This document shows, one piece after another, positions 1-6,863 of a DNA stretch of 6,863 nt; the stretch's first letter is position 1; each line of letters starts with the position of its first letter. The DNA comes from JAYSRU01 sp043720875 (GTDB taxonomy: Bacteria > Bacteroidota > Bacteroidia > Flavobacteriales_D > Crocinitomicaceae): contig JAYSRU010000006.1 of assembly GCA_043720875.1 (NCBI GenBank), positions 1 to 6,863 on the forward strand. The letters run 5' to 3'. Below the pieces are notes generated by a model. It was not told where the DNA came from. It ran no database searches and worked only from the letters and a program-made list of their open reading frames with translations. Position numbers and translations under genes: made by a program.

Positions 1-1766
1 CCATAAACAACCGCATTGGGCATTCCTTCGTTTTTCGAAAAGACTTTAACTTTTTTAGTACTTGTATTCACGCGAATTAAACCTGAACCCAATGTTCCAA
101 ACCAAATATGATTGGCGTCTTCTAACATGGAAGTAATATAGCCTGTGGTTTCTTTTAGAATGAATTTGTTATAGCTAGAAGGTGTAAAAGTAATTTCACT
201 TTCTTTCATTTTGAGTTCATACAATCCACTCGCCGCGGTTGCAAAAAGCATTCTACCTCGCTTATCCTTATAGATAACCCGCACAGCTCCTTGACCAATT
301 GACTCTTTTTGATTCGATTTTTCGTGTTCAAAGACCCCAATCAACCCCTTTTTCGTGTCATATAAATATGCTCCCGTTCTGGTTCCAATCCAATATCTAT
401 TCTCTTTCCAATAAGTAATACAATAAGCTCGGTCAAGCGCTATTCCGTCATTTGTGAGCGTAATCGGTTCATACTTATAATCTTTAGGGTTATTCGGATT
501 AACGCTTAGTTTATAAAGACCCCGCAACGTGCCTACAAGATATGTGTTGGCTGCAAGGTATTTTAGAGACAACACACTATTGTCTTCACCAATTTCTTTT
601 AAGTCGTCTTGTTTCAAAAAATGTTGAAATTTTCCGGTTTTAGCATCTTTTTTTGAAACGGCATTATCCAATCCCATTACCATAGAGCCGTCACTTTTGT
701 CTTCTTCAAAACACCAAACATTTAGAGTCGGAAGTCCTTTATCTAGGTTCGCGCTTGCACCAATTCCAAGAAATCCAACTCTTACCGGATCAAATCCACC
801 CAATCCACGCTGAGTTCCAAGCCAAATCACTCCATTAACATCTTTCGTTATACAGTTGATTTCGTTGATTAGCAGCGCATTTTTTTGAAATAAATCTTGT
901 TCCGTTTGCATTACGCTCCACCCGGCCTCTGTTCTTTTTAATGTTAAAAGTCCTTTGTTTTCGGTGCACATAAAAAACTTTGACTGATCTTCAACATATA
1001 TGTCTGACACTAGTAACTTACCAATATTTTCAAATCCTGCGGGCTTGAACTCTGTTAAGTTGTTGGATTGCGCATCATAAAAGAAAACACCGTTGCTTGA
1101 AGCTAGGAAAAACGTGTTATATCCATATTGAATTACTTTGTTTAATCCGGATGTATTTAACGATTTCGAAACATTCATCTTTACGAATGACTTCAATGCA
1201 TTCGTAGTGTATAGCGTTGCATGATCATCAAAACCTATAAACATGTGGCTATCTTGAATGAAAATCGATTTTACGTTTTTTGATGGCAACTTGTTGGTAA
1301 TGTCAGCTAGCTGTTTTGTTCTAGGATTAAGCTTATACAAACCAACATCTTGGGCACAAAACCAAATTTGTCCTAATTGATCTTCTGCTATAGATGAAAC
1401 TGAAAACGCTTGTTTGTTCTTTAACTTATAGGTGTAAAATTCTTCTGTGGTTTGGTTATAAGAGGTTAATCCGTTTGCTGTTCCGAACCACAGTGTTCCA
1501 TCGCTACCCTTATAACTACTTACAATATATGCGCTTTCTAACGCTTTTGTGTTTTCTGAAGTGAATATTTCAAAAGAATAACCGTCAAATCTATTTAACC
1601 CATCTTGGGTTCCGATCCAAAGCGCTCCAATATCGTCTTGAACAATAGAATTTACAGAACTTTGTGAAAGTCCATCGTCAATCGTATAATTTCTGAACTT
1701 ATAATTTAATTGTGCTCCAAAATTGAACGTGAGCAACAAGGCAATAATTCCAAAAATGTTTTTCAT
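1..1766 (-). CDS. Two-component regulator propeller-domain sensor protein, 3' end beyond the window
   Basis: This frame has no stop for 588 codons from the ATG at 1766 to the left edge, so only the N-terminal part of the protein is visible. Residues 1-18 (MKNIFGIIALLLTFNFGA) look like a signal peptide, so the sensor part should be exported. Next comes the family's typical opening (TIDDGLSQSSVNSIVQD, 28-44). Blade motifs of the form W-[IFL]-G-T-x-x-G-L follow at W50, W93, W315, W459 and W555, with a weaker one at W135. The visible part ends in GMPNAVVYG, which normally opens another blade, so more propeller is expected. In this family the propeller senses a ligand outside the cytoplasm and is followed by a Y_Y_Y domain, a membrane helix and a kinase or DNA-binding output. 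None of these is visible, so the output is unknown. An in-frame ATG two codons upstream (1772) is an alternative start; a TAA lies further upstream. The ferritin gene is 73 bp upstream on the same strand. Confidence 0.88.
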   Translation of the reverse strand, partial: MKNIFGIIALLLTFNFGAQLNYKFRNYTIDDGLSQSSVNSIVQDDIGALWIGTQDGLNRFDGYSFEIFTSENTKALESAYIVSSYKGSDGTLWFGTANGLTSYNQTTEEFYTYKLKNKQAFSVSSIAEDQLGQIWFCAQDVGLYKLNPRTKQLADITNKLPSKNVKSIFIQDSHMFIGFDDHATLYTTNALKSFVKMNVSKSLNTSGLNKVIQYGYNTFFLASSNGVFFYDAQSNNLTEFKPAGFENIGKLLVSDIYVEDQSKFFMCTENKGLLTLKRTEAGWSVMQTEQDLFQKNALLINEINCITKDVNGVIWLGTQRGLGGFDPVRVGFLGIGASANLDKGLPTLNVWCFEEDKSDGSMVMGLDNAVSKKDAKTGKFQHFLKQDDLKEIGEDNSVLSLKYLAANTYLVGTLRGLYKLSVNPNNPKDYKYEPITLTNDGIALDRAYCITYWKENRYWIGTRTGAYLYDTKKGLIGVFEHEKSNQKESIGQGAVRVIYKDKRGRMLFATAASGLYELKMKESEITFTPSSYNKFILKETTGYITSMLEDANHIWFGTLGSGLIRVNTSTKKVKVFSKNEGMPNAVVY

Positions 1767-1839
1767 TTGCATGCGTTTAAACCGGTAAAACTGTGTTATG
1801 AGAAAACTTAGGTTACTTTATGCCTTAAACAGCATTGAA

Positions 1840-2358
1840 TTATTTTGCCGTTGGCTCTTTAGCGGGTCCAACATTTACAGCCTGCAACAAGTCTCTGTCG
1901 AACATATATAAACCGCCCTTGTCTTCTCCAATCATTCTTACCTTATCCAAAATTCCACGCGCTAACGCTTCTTCTTCTAACTGTTCAGCAACATACCATT
2001 GAACGAAATTGTGTGTGGTGTAGTCTTTTTCTTCTAAACAAATATGCACCAAATTATTGATGCTTTCTGTTACGGATAACTCATGTTGCAGCAACAATTC
2101 AAAAACATTACTTATCGTTTCAAAATCGTTCGGCGGTTGTTGGATTGCAGGAATTATAGCTGTTCCACCGCGTTCATTAATAAATTTTACCAACTTCAAC
2201 ATGTGAAAACGTTCTTCATCAGCATGTTGATACATAAACTTAGACGTTCCTTCTAGTCCTTTTGTTTCTGACCATGATGCCATTGCAAGATAAAATTGAG
2301 AAGAAGATCCTTCTTTTATAACCTGCGCATTTAATGCCGCTTCTACTCGTGGGTTCAT
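1840..2358 (-). CDS. ftnA: Bacterial non-heme ferritin (iron storage)
   Basis: This encodes 172 residues, close to the 165 of E. coli FtnA. Ferritins form a 24-subunit cytoplasmic shell that oxidises Fe(II) and stores it as a ferric mineral. By eye alignment with FtnA, all ferroxidase ligands are present: E16, E49, H52, E93 and Q126 for sites A and B, and E48, E125, E128 and E129 for the third site. The conserved tyrosine (Y23) is also kept. Strong family signatures are HADEERFHM and NFVQWYVAEQLEEE. The start is the ATG at 2358. A TTG nine codons upstream (2385) is in frame, but it overlaps a -7-like promoter element and would give a longer N-terminus than the family has; the ATG places the first ligand at E16, matching E17 in FtnA. 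The C-terminus has a short tail ending in EPTAK. The gene is divergent from the RNase R gene and may be co-transcribed with the propeller sensor. The family call is secure; the symbol is by similarity. Confidence 0.95.
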   Translation of the reverse strand: MNPRVEAALNAQVIKEGSSSQFYLAMASWSETKGLEGTSKFMYQHADEERFHMLKLVKFINERGGTAIIPAIQQPPNDFETISNVFELLLQHELSVTESINNLVHICLEEKDYTTHNFVQWYVAEQLEEEALARGILDKVRMIGEDKGGLYMFDRDLLQAVNVGPAKEPTAK

Positions 2359-2382
2359 ATCGTGTATATTAAATTGATTCCC

Positions 2383-2390
2383 CAAAAGTA
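2383..2390 (-). promoter_or_regulatory. Putative -7 promoter element for the ferritin gene
   Basis: The minus strand reads TACTTTTG, an exact match to the Bacteroidota sigma-ABfA -7 consensus TAnnTTTG. It lies 24 bp upstream of the chosen ATG, which would give a leader of roughly 15-20 bases. No TTTG-like -33 element is evident at the usual spacing, so the call rests on the -7 match and position alone. Confidence 0.45.
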
Positions 2391-2443
2391 AGAAGATTCG
2401 TTACAGTTACACCACTGTTTTAGAAGAGATTTTATTTTTTCCG

Positions 2444-2451
2444 TATCTTCG
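2444..2451 (+). promoter_or_regulatory. Putative -7 promoter element for the RNase R gene
   Basis: TATCTTCG matches TAnnTTTG with one mismatch, in a context (a T-run, then CCGTATCTTCGC) that is common for flavobacterial promoters. It is 43 bp upstream of the ATG at 2495. The -33 region is weak: TGTTTTAG at 2416-2423 is the nearest candidate, at about the right spacing. This is inferred from the motif and position only. Confidence 0.4.
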
Positions 2452-2494
2452 CTTAAAGTTGAACAAAATTATTCGACTTTTTTTAATATAATAC

Positions 2495-4711
2495 ATGTCT
2501 AGAAAAGATAAAAAAAACGCGTCCAACGATAAAAATAGACGCAAATCACACACAAAATCAACCGGATTTTCACCAGATCGACAACAAACAAGCGATCAAA
2601 AACTCAAAAAAAGCCTACATTTTGCTATTCGCAAACTTTTTGAACAACAACCTACAGCTAAATTAGGCTACAAAGAGGTTGGTTCTCTATTAAACATTGA
2701 AGACAATGAATTACGAAAATTGGTTTATGCAGTTCTTTGTTACGAATCGGAAGACGGGTTTTTAACCGAATCTCCACATGGCGTTTTTTCACTAAACTCG
2801 TCCGTTGAGCTCATACAAGGAAATATCGAACTGACCGCTCGCGGAGCTGGTTTTGTAGTTATTCCAGGAAGAACCGATGATGTTTATATCGCACCACAAA
2901 ATACTAACCAAGCGCTTCACGGCGATCTGGTTTCTATTCGATTGTTGCCTAAAAGAGGAGACCGTCAAGAAGGAATTGTCTTAGATGTTTTGAAAAGAGA
3001 AAAAACTTTTTTTGTAGGAACATTAGACCTCCAAGGAAAGTTTGGGTTTATGGTTGCCGATAACGCAAAAACAGGCATAGATGTTTTTTTACCCTTAGAA
3101 AAATTGAACGGCGCTAAACACGGTGACAAGATCATGGTAAAAATTACATCATGGCCAAAATCTACCGCAAAACCTTATGGCGAAGTTCTTGAGGTTTTAG
3201 GTAGACCAGGGTCGAATGATGCAGAAATGCTTTCCGTGTTGTATGCTAACGATATCGACCCAAGATTTCCTGATGCAGTTTTAGCAGAAGCCGAACAGGT
3301 TGGAATGGCCTTGGATCCTGAAGAAATAAAATTACGAAGAGATTTTAGAGGTATTACCACATTTACTATTGACCCGGTAGACGCCAAAGATTTTGATGAT
3401 GCCATTTCTTTGGATTATCTAAAAAATGGAAATTATGAAATTGGCGTCCATATTGCTGACGTTAGTCACTATGTTACGCCAAAAACAGCCATGGATGCTG
3501 AGGCTTTAAAACGAGGAAACTCAACCTATTTGGTTGATCGCGTTGTGCCCATGTTGCCAGAACAACTGTCTAATCTCGCTTGCTCACTTCGTCCGCATGA
3601 AGATAAATATACCTTTTCCGCAGTTTTTGAAATAACTCCCGAAGGGAAAATTGAAAAAGAGTGGTTTGGTAAAACGGTTATCTATTCTGATCACCGGTTT
3701 TCGTATGAGGAGGCACAAGAAATAATTGAAGGAGCGGAAGGACCTTATAAAAAAGAAATTCATATTCTTAATGGAATTGCTAAGATTCATAGAAACATAC
3801 GCCTTAAACATGGCGCAATGAATATTGAATCGGAGGAATTGCGTTTTTTACTGGACGAGGACAGAAAACCAATCAAGGTTATTTCAAAAGTCTCCAAGGA
3901 CGCCCACAAATTGGTGGAAGAATTTATGCTAATGGCTAATAAACATGTCGCATTATTCATAGCAAAACCTCACATTCCAGGGATGACACCAGTTCCTTTT
4001 GTTTACCGCTGTCACGATGAACCAGATCCGGGGAAAATTCAAGTTTTTAAAGATTTTATTGATAAATTTGGTTATAAATTCAGTTATTCTGATCCTAGAG
4101 AAATTTCAAAAAGCATGAACAAGTTGTTTGATGAAGTGCGCGGAACAAGTGAATTTAATATGATTCAATCCATGGCAATTCGTTCAATGGCTAAAGCGGT
4201 TTACGATACCCAAAACATTGGGCACTATGGTTTGGCTTTTGAGCATTATACGCATTTTACCTCTCCGATACGTCGTTATGCCGATTTATTAGTTCACAGA
4301 GTCTTACAAGAAGAACTCACCACTAAAACTCACAAGTACGGTGCAACCATGTCTGACATGTGTAAACGTATTTCTCGTACCGAGCGGAAATCTGTTGAAG
4401 CAGAAAGAGAATCTACTAAATATTTTCAGTGTGTATTTGTAAAAGATCACGTTGGTGAATATTTTGATGGAACGGTTTCTGGAGTTTCAGAGTTTGGTAT
4501 GTTTGTGCGGATGAATGAGAATTTTTGTGAAGGAATGGTCACATTACAAAGCATAAAAGATGATCGATATTCCTTTGATCCAAAAAAACATCAAGTAAAG
4601 GGTCAACGCAACGGTCGTACTTATAATTTAGGAGATGCGGTTAAGGTTCGAATATTTGATGTAAATACACGTAAAAGACAAATTGATTTAGAGTTGATAA
4701 CAAAAGACTAG
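2495..4711 (+). CDS. rnr: Ribonuclease R, 3'-5' exoribonuclease
   Basis: This is a complete 738-residue member of the RNase II/R family, which degrades RNA processively from the 3' end. RNase R can unwind structured RNA and acts in rRNA quality control and stress-related decay in the cytoplasm. Domains in order are: a very basic tail (about 1-30), a winged-helix N-terminal domain (about 38-97), two cold-shock/OB domains (about 108-170 and 171-240), the RNB catalytic domain (about 283-610) and an S1 RNA-binding domain (about 652-735). The catalytic metal-binding aspartates are all present in TIDPVDAKDFDD: D293, D299, D301 and D302, matching D272, D278, D280 and D281 of E. coli RNase R. The aromatic stacking residue in ADVSHYVTP and the HFTSPIRRYADL signature (587-598) are also intact. 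The winged helix and S1 arrangement favour RNase R over RNase II. Unlike the E. coli enzyme, it stops just after S1 with no lysine-rich C-terminal tail. The ATG at 2495 is a clear start, and the gene appears monocistronic. Confidence 0.97.
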   Translation: MSRKDKKNASNDKNRRKSHTKSTGFSPDRQQTSDQKLKKSLHFAIRKLFEQQPTAKLGYKEVGSLLNIEDNELRKLVYAVLCYESEDGFLTESPHGVFSLNSSVELIQGNIELTARGAGFVVIPGRTDDVYIAPQNTNQALHGDLVSIRLLPKRGDRQEGIVLDVLKREKTFFVGTLDLQGKFGFMVADNAKTGIDVFLPLEKLNGAKHGDKIMVKITSWPKSTAKPYGEVLEVLGRPGSNDAEMLSVLYANDIDPRFPDAVLAEAEQVGMALDPEEIKLRRDFRGITTFTIDPVDAKDFDDAISLDYLKNGNYEIGVHIADVSHYVTPKTAMDAEALKRGNSTYLVDRVVPMLPEQLSNLACSLRPHEDKYTFSAVFEITPEGKIEKEWFGKTVIYSDHRFSYEEAQEIIEGAEGPYKKEIHILNGIAKIHRNIRLKHGAMNIESEELRFLLDEDRKPIKVISKVSKDAHKLVEEFMLMANKHVALFIAKPHIPGMTPVPFVYRCHDEPDPGKIQVFKDFIDKFGYKFSYSDPREISKSMNKLFDEVRGTSEFNMIQSMAIRSMAKAVYDTQNIGHYGLAFEHYTHFTSPIRRYADLLVHRVLQEELTTKTHKYGATMSDMCKRISRTERKSVEAERESTKYFQCVFVKDHVGEYFDGTVSGVSEFGMFVRMNENFCEGMVTLQSIKDDRYSFDPKKHQVKGQRNGRTYNLGDAVKVRIFDVNTRKRQIDLELITKD

Positions 4712-4716
4712 AACAA

Positions 4717-4744
4717 AAAAAGCTGAAGTTAATTTCAGCTTTTT
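4717..4744. terminator. Bidirectional intrinsic terminator between convergent genes
   Basis: An 11-bp perfect stem (4717-4727 pairing with 4734-4744, core AGCTGAA/TTCAGCT) closes a 6-base loop, starting 5 bp after the RNase R stop codon. On the plus strand the stem runs into TTTTAGTTTTTATAC. On the minus strand it is followed by a run of seven T's and lies 5 bp beyond the stop of the response regulator. It can therefore end transcripts arriving from both sides. The stem has few G-C pairs, which is normal for this AT-rich genome. Confidence 0.82.
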
Positions 4745-4749
4745 AGTTT

Positions 4750-5502
4750 TTATACTAAGTTTATTTTAGCGACTAAATCATCTCGATAACTTCCACCAAT
4801 AGGAACAACTTTTTTATTGTTTTCTAAGGTTAAGTTTGGATATTCAATACTTGCAATTTTATCAAGGCGCACTATAAATGATCGGTGAATTCTAATGAAT
4901 TGTTCTGTACCCATTTTTGATTCTATGTCTTTCATTGTTGAGTGAATTGTGTAGCGCGAATCAACCGTATTGATCACCACATAATCTTTAAGGGCTTCAA
5001 TAAAATATATATCTTTCATGTTTAATTTGAGCAACTTACTATTAGACTTAACAAAGATAAAATCTTGTTTGTCTTTATTCTCAACGATAGAGTACAATAA
5101 ATCTCGCTCTCTTTCAACCTCTTGCTTCTTTTGATGCTTGTACAGCGCCATTTCGATAGAAGTATGAAGGTCAATTTGTTTAAATGGTTTTATGATATAA
5201 CCATAAGGTTCGGTTACTTTCGCTTTAGCCAATGTTGCTTCATCTGCATATGCCGTTAAAAAAATAACCGGAATACCTAATTCTCTCCTTACAACATCTG
5301 CCGCTTCAATACCATTCATATCTCCTTTAAGCATGATATCCATCAACACGATGTCTGGAGCTTCTGTTCGCGCTAATTCAATCGCCTTTTCACCCGTAAC
5401 AGCAGCACCAGCAATAAGATACCCCAGTTTTTTCAAACTATGTTGAATATCTTTTGAAACGATTGATTCGTCTTCAACGACTAATACGTTTGTTTTTGAC
5501 AT
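4750..5502 (-). CDS. LytTR-family DNA-binding response regulator
   Basis: This encodes 250 residues: a receiver domain (about 4-120), a charged helical linker (about 120-145) and a LytTR DNA-binding domain (about 147-248). The receiver has the acidic pair E10/D11, the phospho-accepting D55 in IVLMDIML, T83 and K105. Phosphorylation by the partner kinase should control binding of the LytTR domain to promoter DNA. The LytTR part shows the usual IYFIEALKDYVVI and FIRIHRSFIV motifs. The receiver's distal half (IPVIFLTAYADE, TEPYGYIIKPF, then IEMALYKH) is the sequence type usually seen with HisKA_2/HWE kinases and not that of classic LytR receivers; this fits the kinase encoded just upstream. The ATG at 5502 is 11 bp after the kinase stop codon, so the two are co-transcribed. 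Target genes cannot be inferred from the window. Confidence 0.94.
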   Translation of the reverse strand: MSKTNVLVVEDESIVSKDIQHSLKKLGYLIAGAAVTGEKAIELARTEAPDIVLMDIMLKGDMNGIEAADVVRRELGIPVIFLTAYADEATLAKAKVTEPYGYIIKPFKQIDLHTSIEMALYKHQKKQEVERERDLLYSIVENKDKQDFIFVKSNSKLLKLNMKDIYFIEALKDYVVINTVDSRYTIHSTMKDIESKMGTEQFIRIHRSFIVRLDKIASIEYPNLTLENNKKVVPIGGSYRDDLVAKINLV

Positions 5503-5513
5503 GTGGTTAATTG

Positions 5514-6863
5514 TTAGTGTTTTTGTTTTTCAAATGTAATCAAAAATTTGGTTCCTTTTTCGGCTTCCAAAATAAGCGTTCCTTCTAGTTGCTCAACAAG
5601 TGTAGCAACAAGTTGTAAACCAAGTGTTTCAGACTCTAAATAGTTAAAACCTTTGGGTAATCCTATTCCGTTGTCTTCAACACACAAAGTTACAATATCT
5701 TTTTCTTCTCTCAATGAAATTAATACAGTTCCTTTCCTATTATTTGGAAAGGCGTATTTCAATGCGTTAGTAATAATTTCATTAATCATCAACCCACACG
5801 GTATTGCTTGGTCTAACGCAATTGCAACCTCTTGTAAATCTAGTATTAATTCTATTTTATCTTCTTGTACCTGATAAGTCGAAATAAGATCATTGGTTAA
5901 ATTACCAAGGTAATTTGCAAAATTAATACTTGAAAAATTTGAGGTTTGATAAAGGTTTTCATGAATTATGGCCATCGATCTTATTCTGTTTCTTGACTCT
6001 TCTAAAAGATCTAAGGTTTTTTCGTCTGTTACAAAAGAACTCTGTAGATTCAGTATACTTGAAATGACTTGAAGGTTGTTTTTTACACGGTGATGAACTT
6101 CCTTTAACAAGACTTCTTTTTCTTTGAGCGAGTTTAACACTTCTGATTCAGTTAACTTTTTCTCGGTAATATCATGCGCAACCAGCGATATTTCAGTTAC
6201 CTTTCCCTTACTATTAACGATAGGGTTCAAAAACAACTCTAACCAAATTTTAGGAAAATCTTTGCTGTACTCTAATTGTAACTCCAGTTGCGTAAACTCG
6301 CCCGCAGCAACCTTCTTTAATTCTTGTCTAAAATTTATAAACTCTTTCTTAGTTAAAATTTTAGTAAACAAATCTTGAATTCTATCCCCAATTTGAATAT
6401 CAATATTAAGAATGTGCTTTATGAATTTTTCCGTTTGGGTATTGATTTGAGTAAACTTCAAATTCGTATCCAAAGTTGTCATTAAAGTATTTGACGTATT
6501 ATTAAATATGGCTTGGTTTCTTAAGTAAACTTCCGTTAATTTTGTTTCTGCTTTTATTCTTTCGTCGATCTCTTTTTCCAGCTTTCTTTTTCCGTCCTCA
6601 GCAACAGACGCTCTAACCACTTCCCTGTTTAATTTATTTTGAACCGACAAATCTTTTAAGATGATTAACGTCGCTTCTTGATTTAAGTAGCTTGTTGCCA
6701 CCATGCTCACCTCAACCTCTTTCGACTCTAGATCTTTGTTTCTTAAATAGAGTTGCTGTTGAATGCTCTGCTTGGTGTTTTGATGATTTTCCAGTAAATA
6801 GTTAAACACTTGTTGACTGTCGCTCATAAACAATCTTTTTACATTTACGTTTTGAATGTTTCT
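5514..6863 (-). CDS. PAS-domain sensor histidine kinase (HisKA_2 type), 5' end beyond the window
   Basis: 449 residues are visible, numbered here from the right edge; the frame is open there, so the N-terminus is missing. A TTG (6833) and an ATG (6827) near the edge are probably internal, because the sequence before and after them reads as the tail of a PAS domain (about 1-78, with KEVEVSMVATSYL and a closing LIILKDLSVQNK). A charged, coiled-coil-like linker (about 80-113) leads to a second PAS domain (about 117-236) ending in the typical HDITEKK. The dimerisation/phosphoacceptor domain is HisKA_2: EVHHRVKNNLQVISSILNLQ, with the likely phosphorylated histidine at H258 of HRVKNN. The ATPase domain has an N-box around N361-N366 (NEIITN), a G1 box at 397-401 (DNGIG) and a G2-like LGLQL near 415. 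No membrane segment is visible, so this part is cytoplasmic. It should phosphorylate the LytTR regulator encoded 11 bp downstream. The PAS ligand is unknown. Confidence 0.93.
   Translation of the reverse strand, partial: RNIQNVNVKRLFMSDSQQVFNYLLENHQNTKQSIQQQLYLRNKDLESKEVEVSMVATSYLNQEATLIILKDLSVQNKLNREVVRASVAEDGKRKLEKEIDERIKAETKLTEVYLRNQAIFNNTSNTLMTTLDTNLKFTQINTQTEKFIKHILNIDIQIGDRIQDLFTKILTKKEFINFRQELKKVAAGEFTQLELQLEYSKDFPKIWLELFLNPIVNSKGKVTEISLVAHDITEKKLTESEVLNSLKEKEVLLKEVHHRVKNNLQVISSILNLQSSFVTDEKTLDLLEESRNRIRSMAIIHENLYQTSNFSSINFANYLGNLTNDLISTYQVQEDKIELILDLQEVAIALDQAIPCGLMINEIITNALKYAFPNNRKGTVLISLREEKDIVTLCVEDNGIGLPKGFNYLESETLGLQLVATLVEQLEGTLILEAEKGTKFLITFEKQKH

Noticed and set aside
1776..1790. 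ACCGGT palindrome in the ferritin-sensor gap
   Set aside because: Only six bases are symmetric and the flanks do not pair, so it is neither a terminator nor a convincing operator.
1803..1810. TAAGTTTT on the minus strand as a -7 element for the propeller gene
   Set aside because: It has one mismatch in the key final G and no -33 element at suitable spacing; such matches are frequent in AT-rich DNA.
3175..3405. Minus-strand frame of 76 codons inside the RNase R gene
   Set aside because: It is antisense to the conserved cold-shock/RNB part of rnr, has a composition typical of a shadow frame and no recognisable domain.
3584..3811. Minus-strand frame of 75 codons inside the RNase R gene
   Set aside because: It is antisense to the RNB catalytic domain; its F/N-rich, low-complexity product is a by-product of the AT-rich sense codons.
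5653..5874. Plus-strand frame of 73 codons
   Set aside because: It lies wholly opposite the kinase ATPase domain, whose motifs are intact, and shows no domain of its own.
6124..6378. Plus-strand frame of 84 codons
   Set aside because: It is opposite the second PAS domain of the kinase; a serine/asparagine-rich shadow with no family resemblance.

Overview
The window looks like ordinary chromosome from a member of the Bacteroidota, most likely Flavobacteriia. The evidence is AT-rich DNA, a sensor of the 'two-component regulator propeller' type with a short signal peptide, no clear Shine-Dalgarno sequences, a TAnnTTTG-type -7 promoter element, and LytTR-output signalling. The genus cannot be fixed from the sequence. 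I see no mobile element, CRISPR array, rRNA, tRNA or phage signature.

Layout, left to right. (1) Positions 1-1766, minus strand: an unbroken frame of 588 codons with a signal peptide and repeated propeller-blade motifs. Its C-terminus, and so its output domain, lies beyond the left edge. (2) 1840-2358, minus: a complete non-heme ferritin with all ferroxidase-centre ligands. It lies 73 bp upstream of the propeller gene on the same strand. (3) 2359-2494: a 136-bp divergent promoter region with a -7-like element facing each way. (4) 2495-4711, plus: a complete ribonuclease R. (5) 4717-4744: a strong hairpin with T-runs on both strands, acting as a shared terminator for the convergent genes. (6) 4750-5502, minus: a response regulator with a receiver and a LytTR DNA-binding domain. 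(7) 5514-6863, minus: a soluble-looking PAS/HisKA_2 histidine kinase, open at the right edge, 11 bp upstream of the regulator and surely co-transcribed with it.

The parts work as follows. The kinase and LytTR regulator form one two-component system in which the receiver is of the sort usually found with HisKA_2 kinases. The ferritin and RNase R genes are housekeeping or stress genes (iron storage; structured-RNA decay and ribosome quality control). The propeller protein is probably a periplasmic or outer-envelope-facing sensor with an unknown output. I do not find a convincing undescribed system here. The observations most worth a check are the kinase-regulator pairing, two misleading TTG starts, and the possible ferritin-sensor co-transcription.
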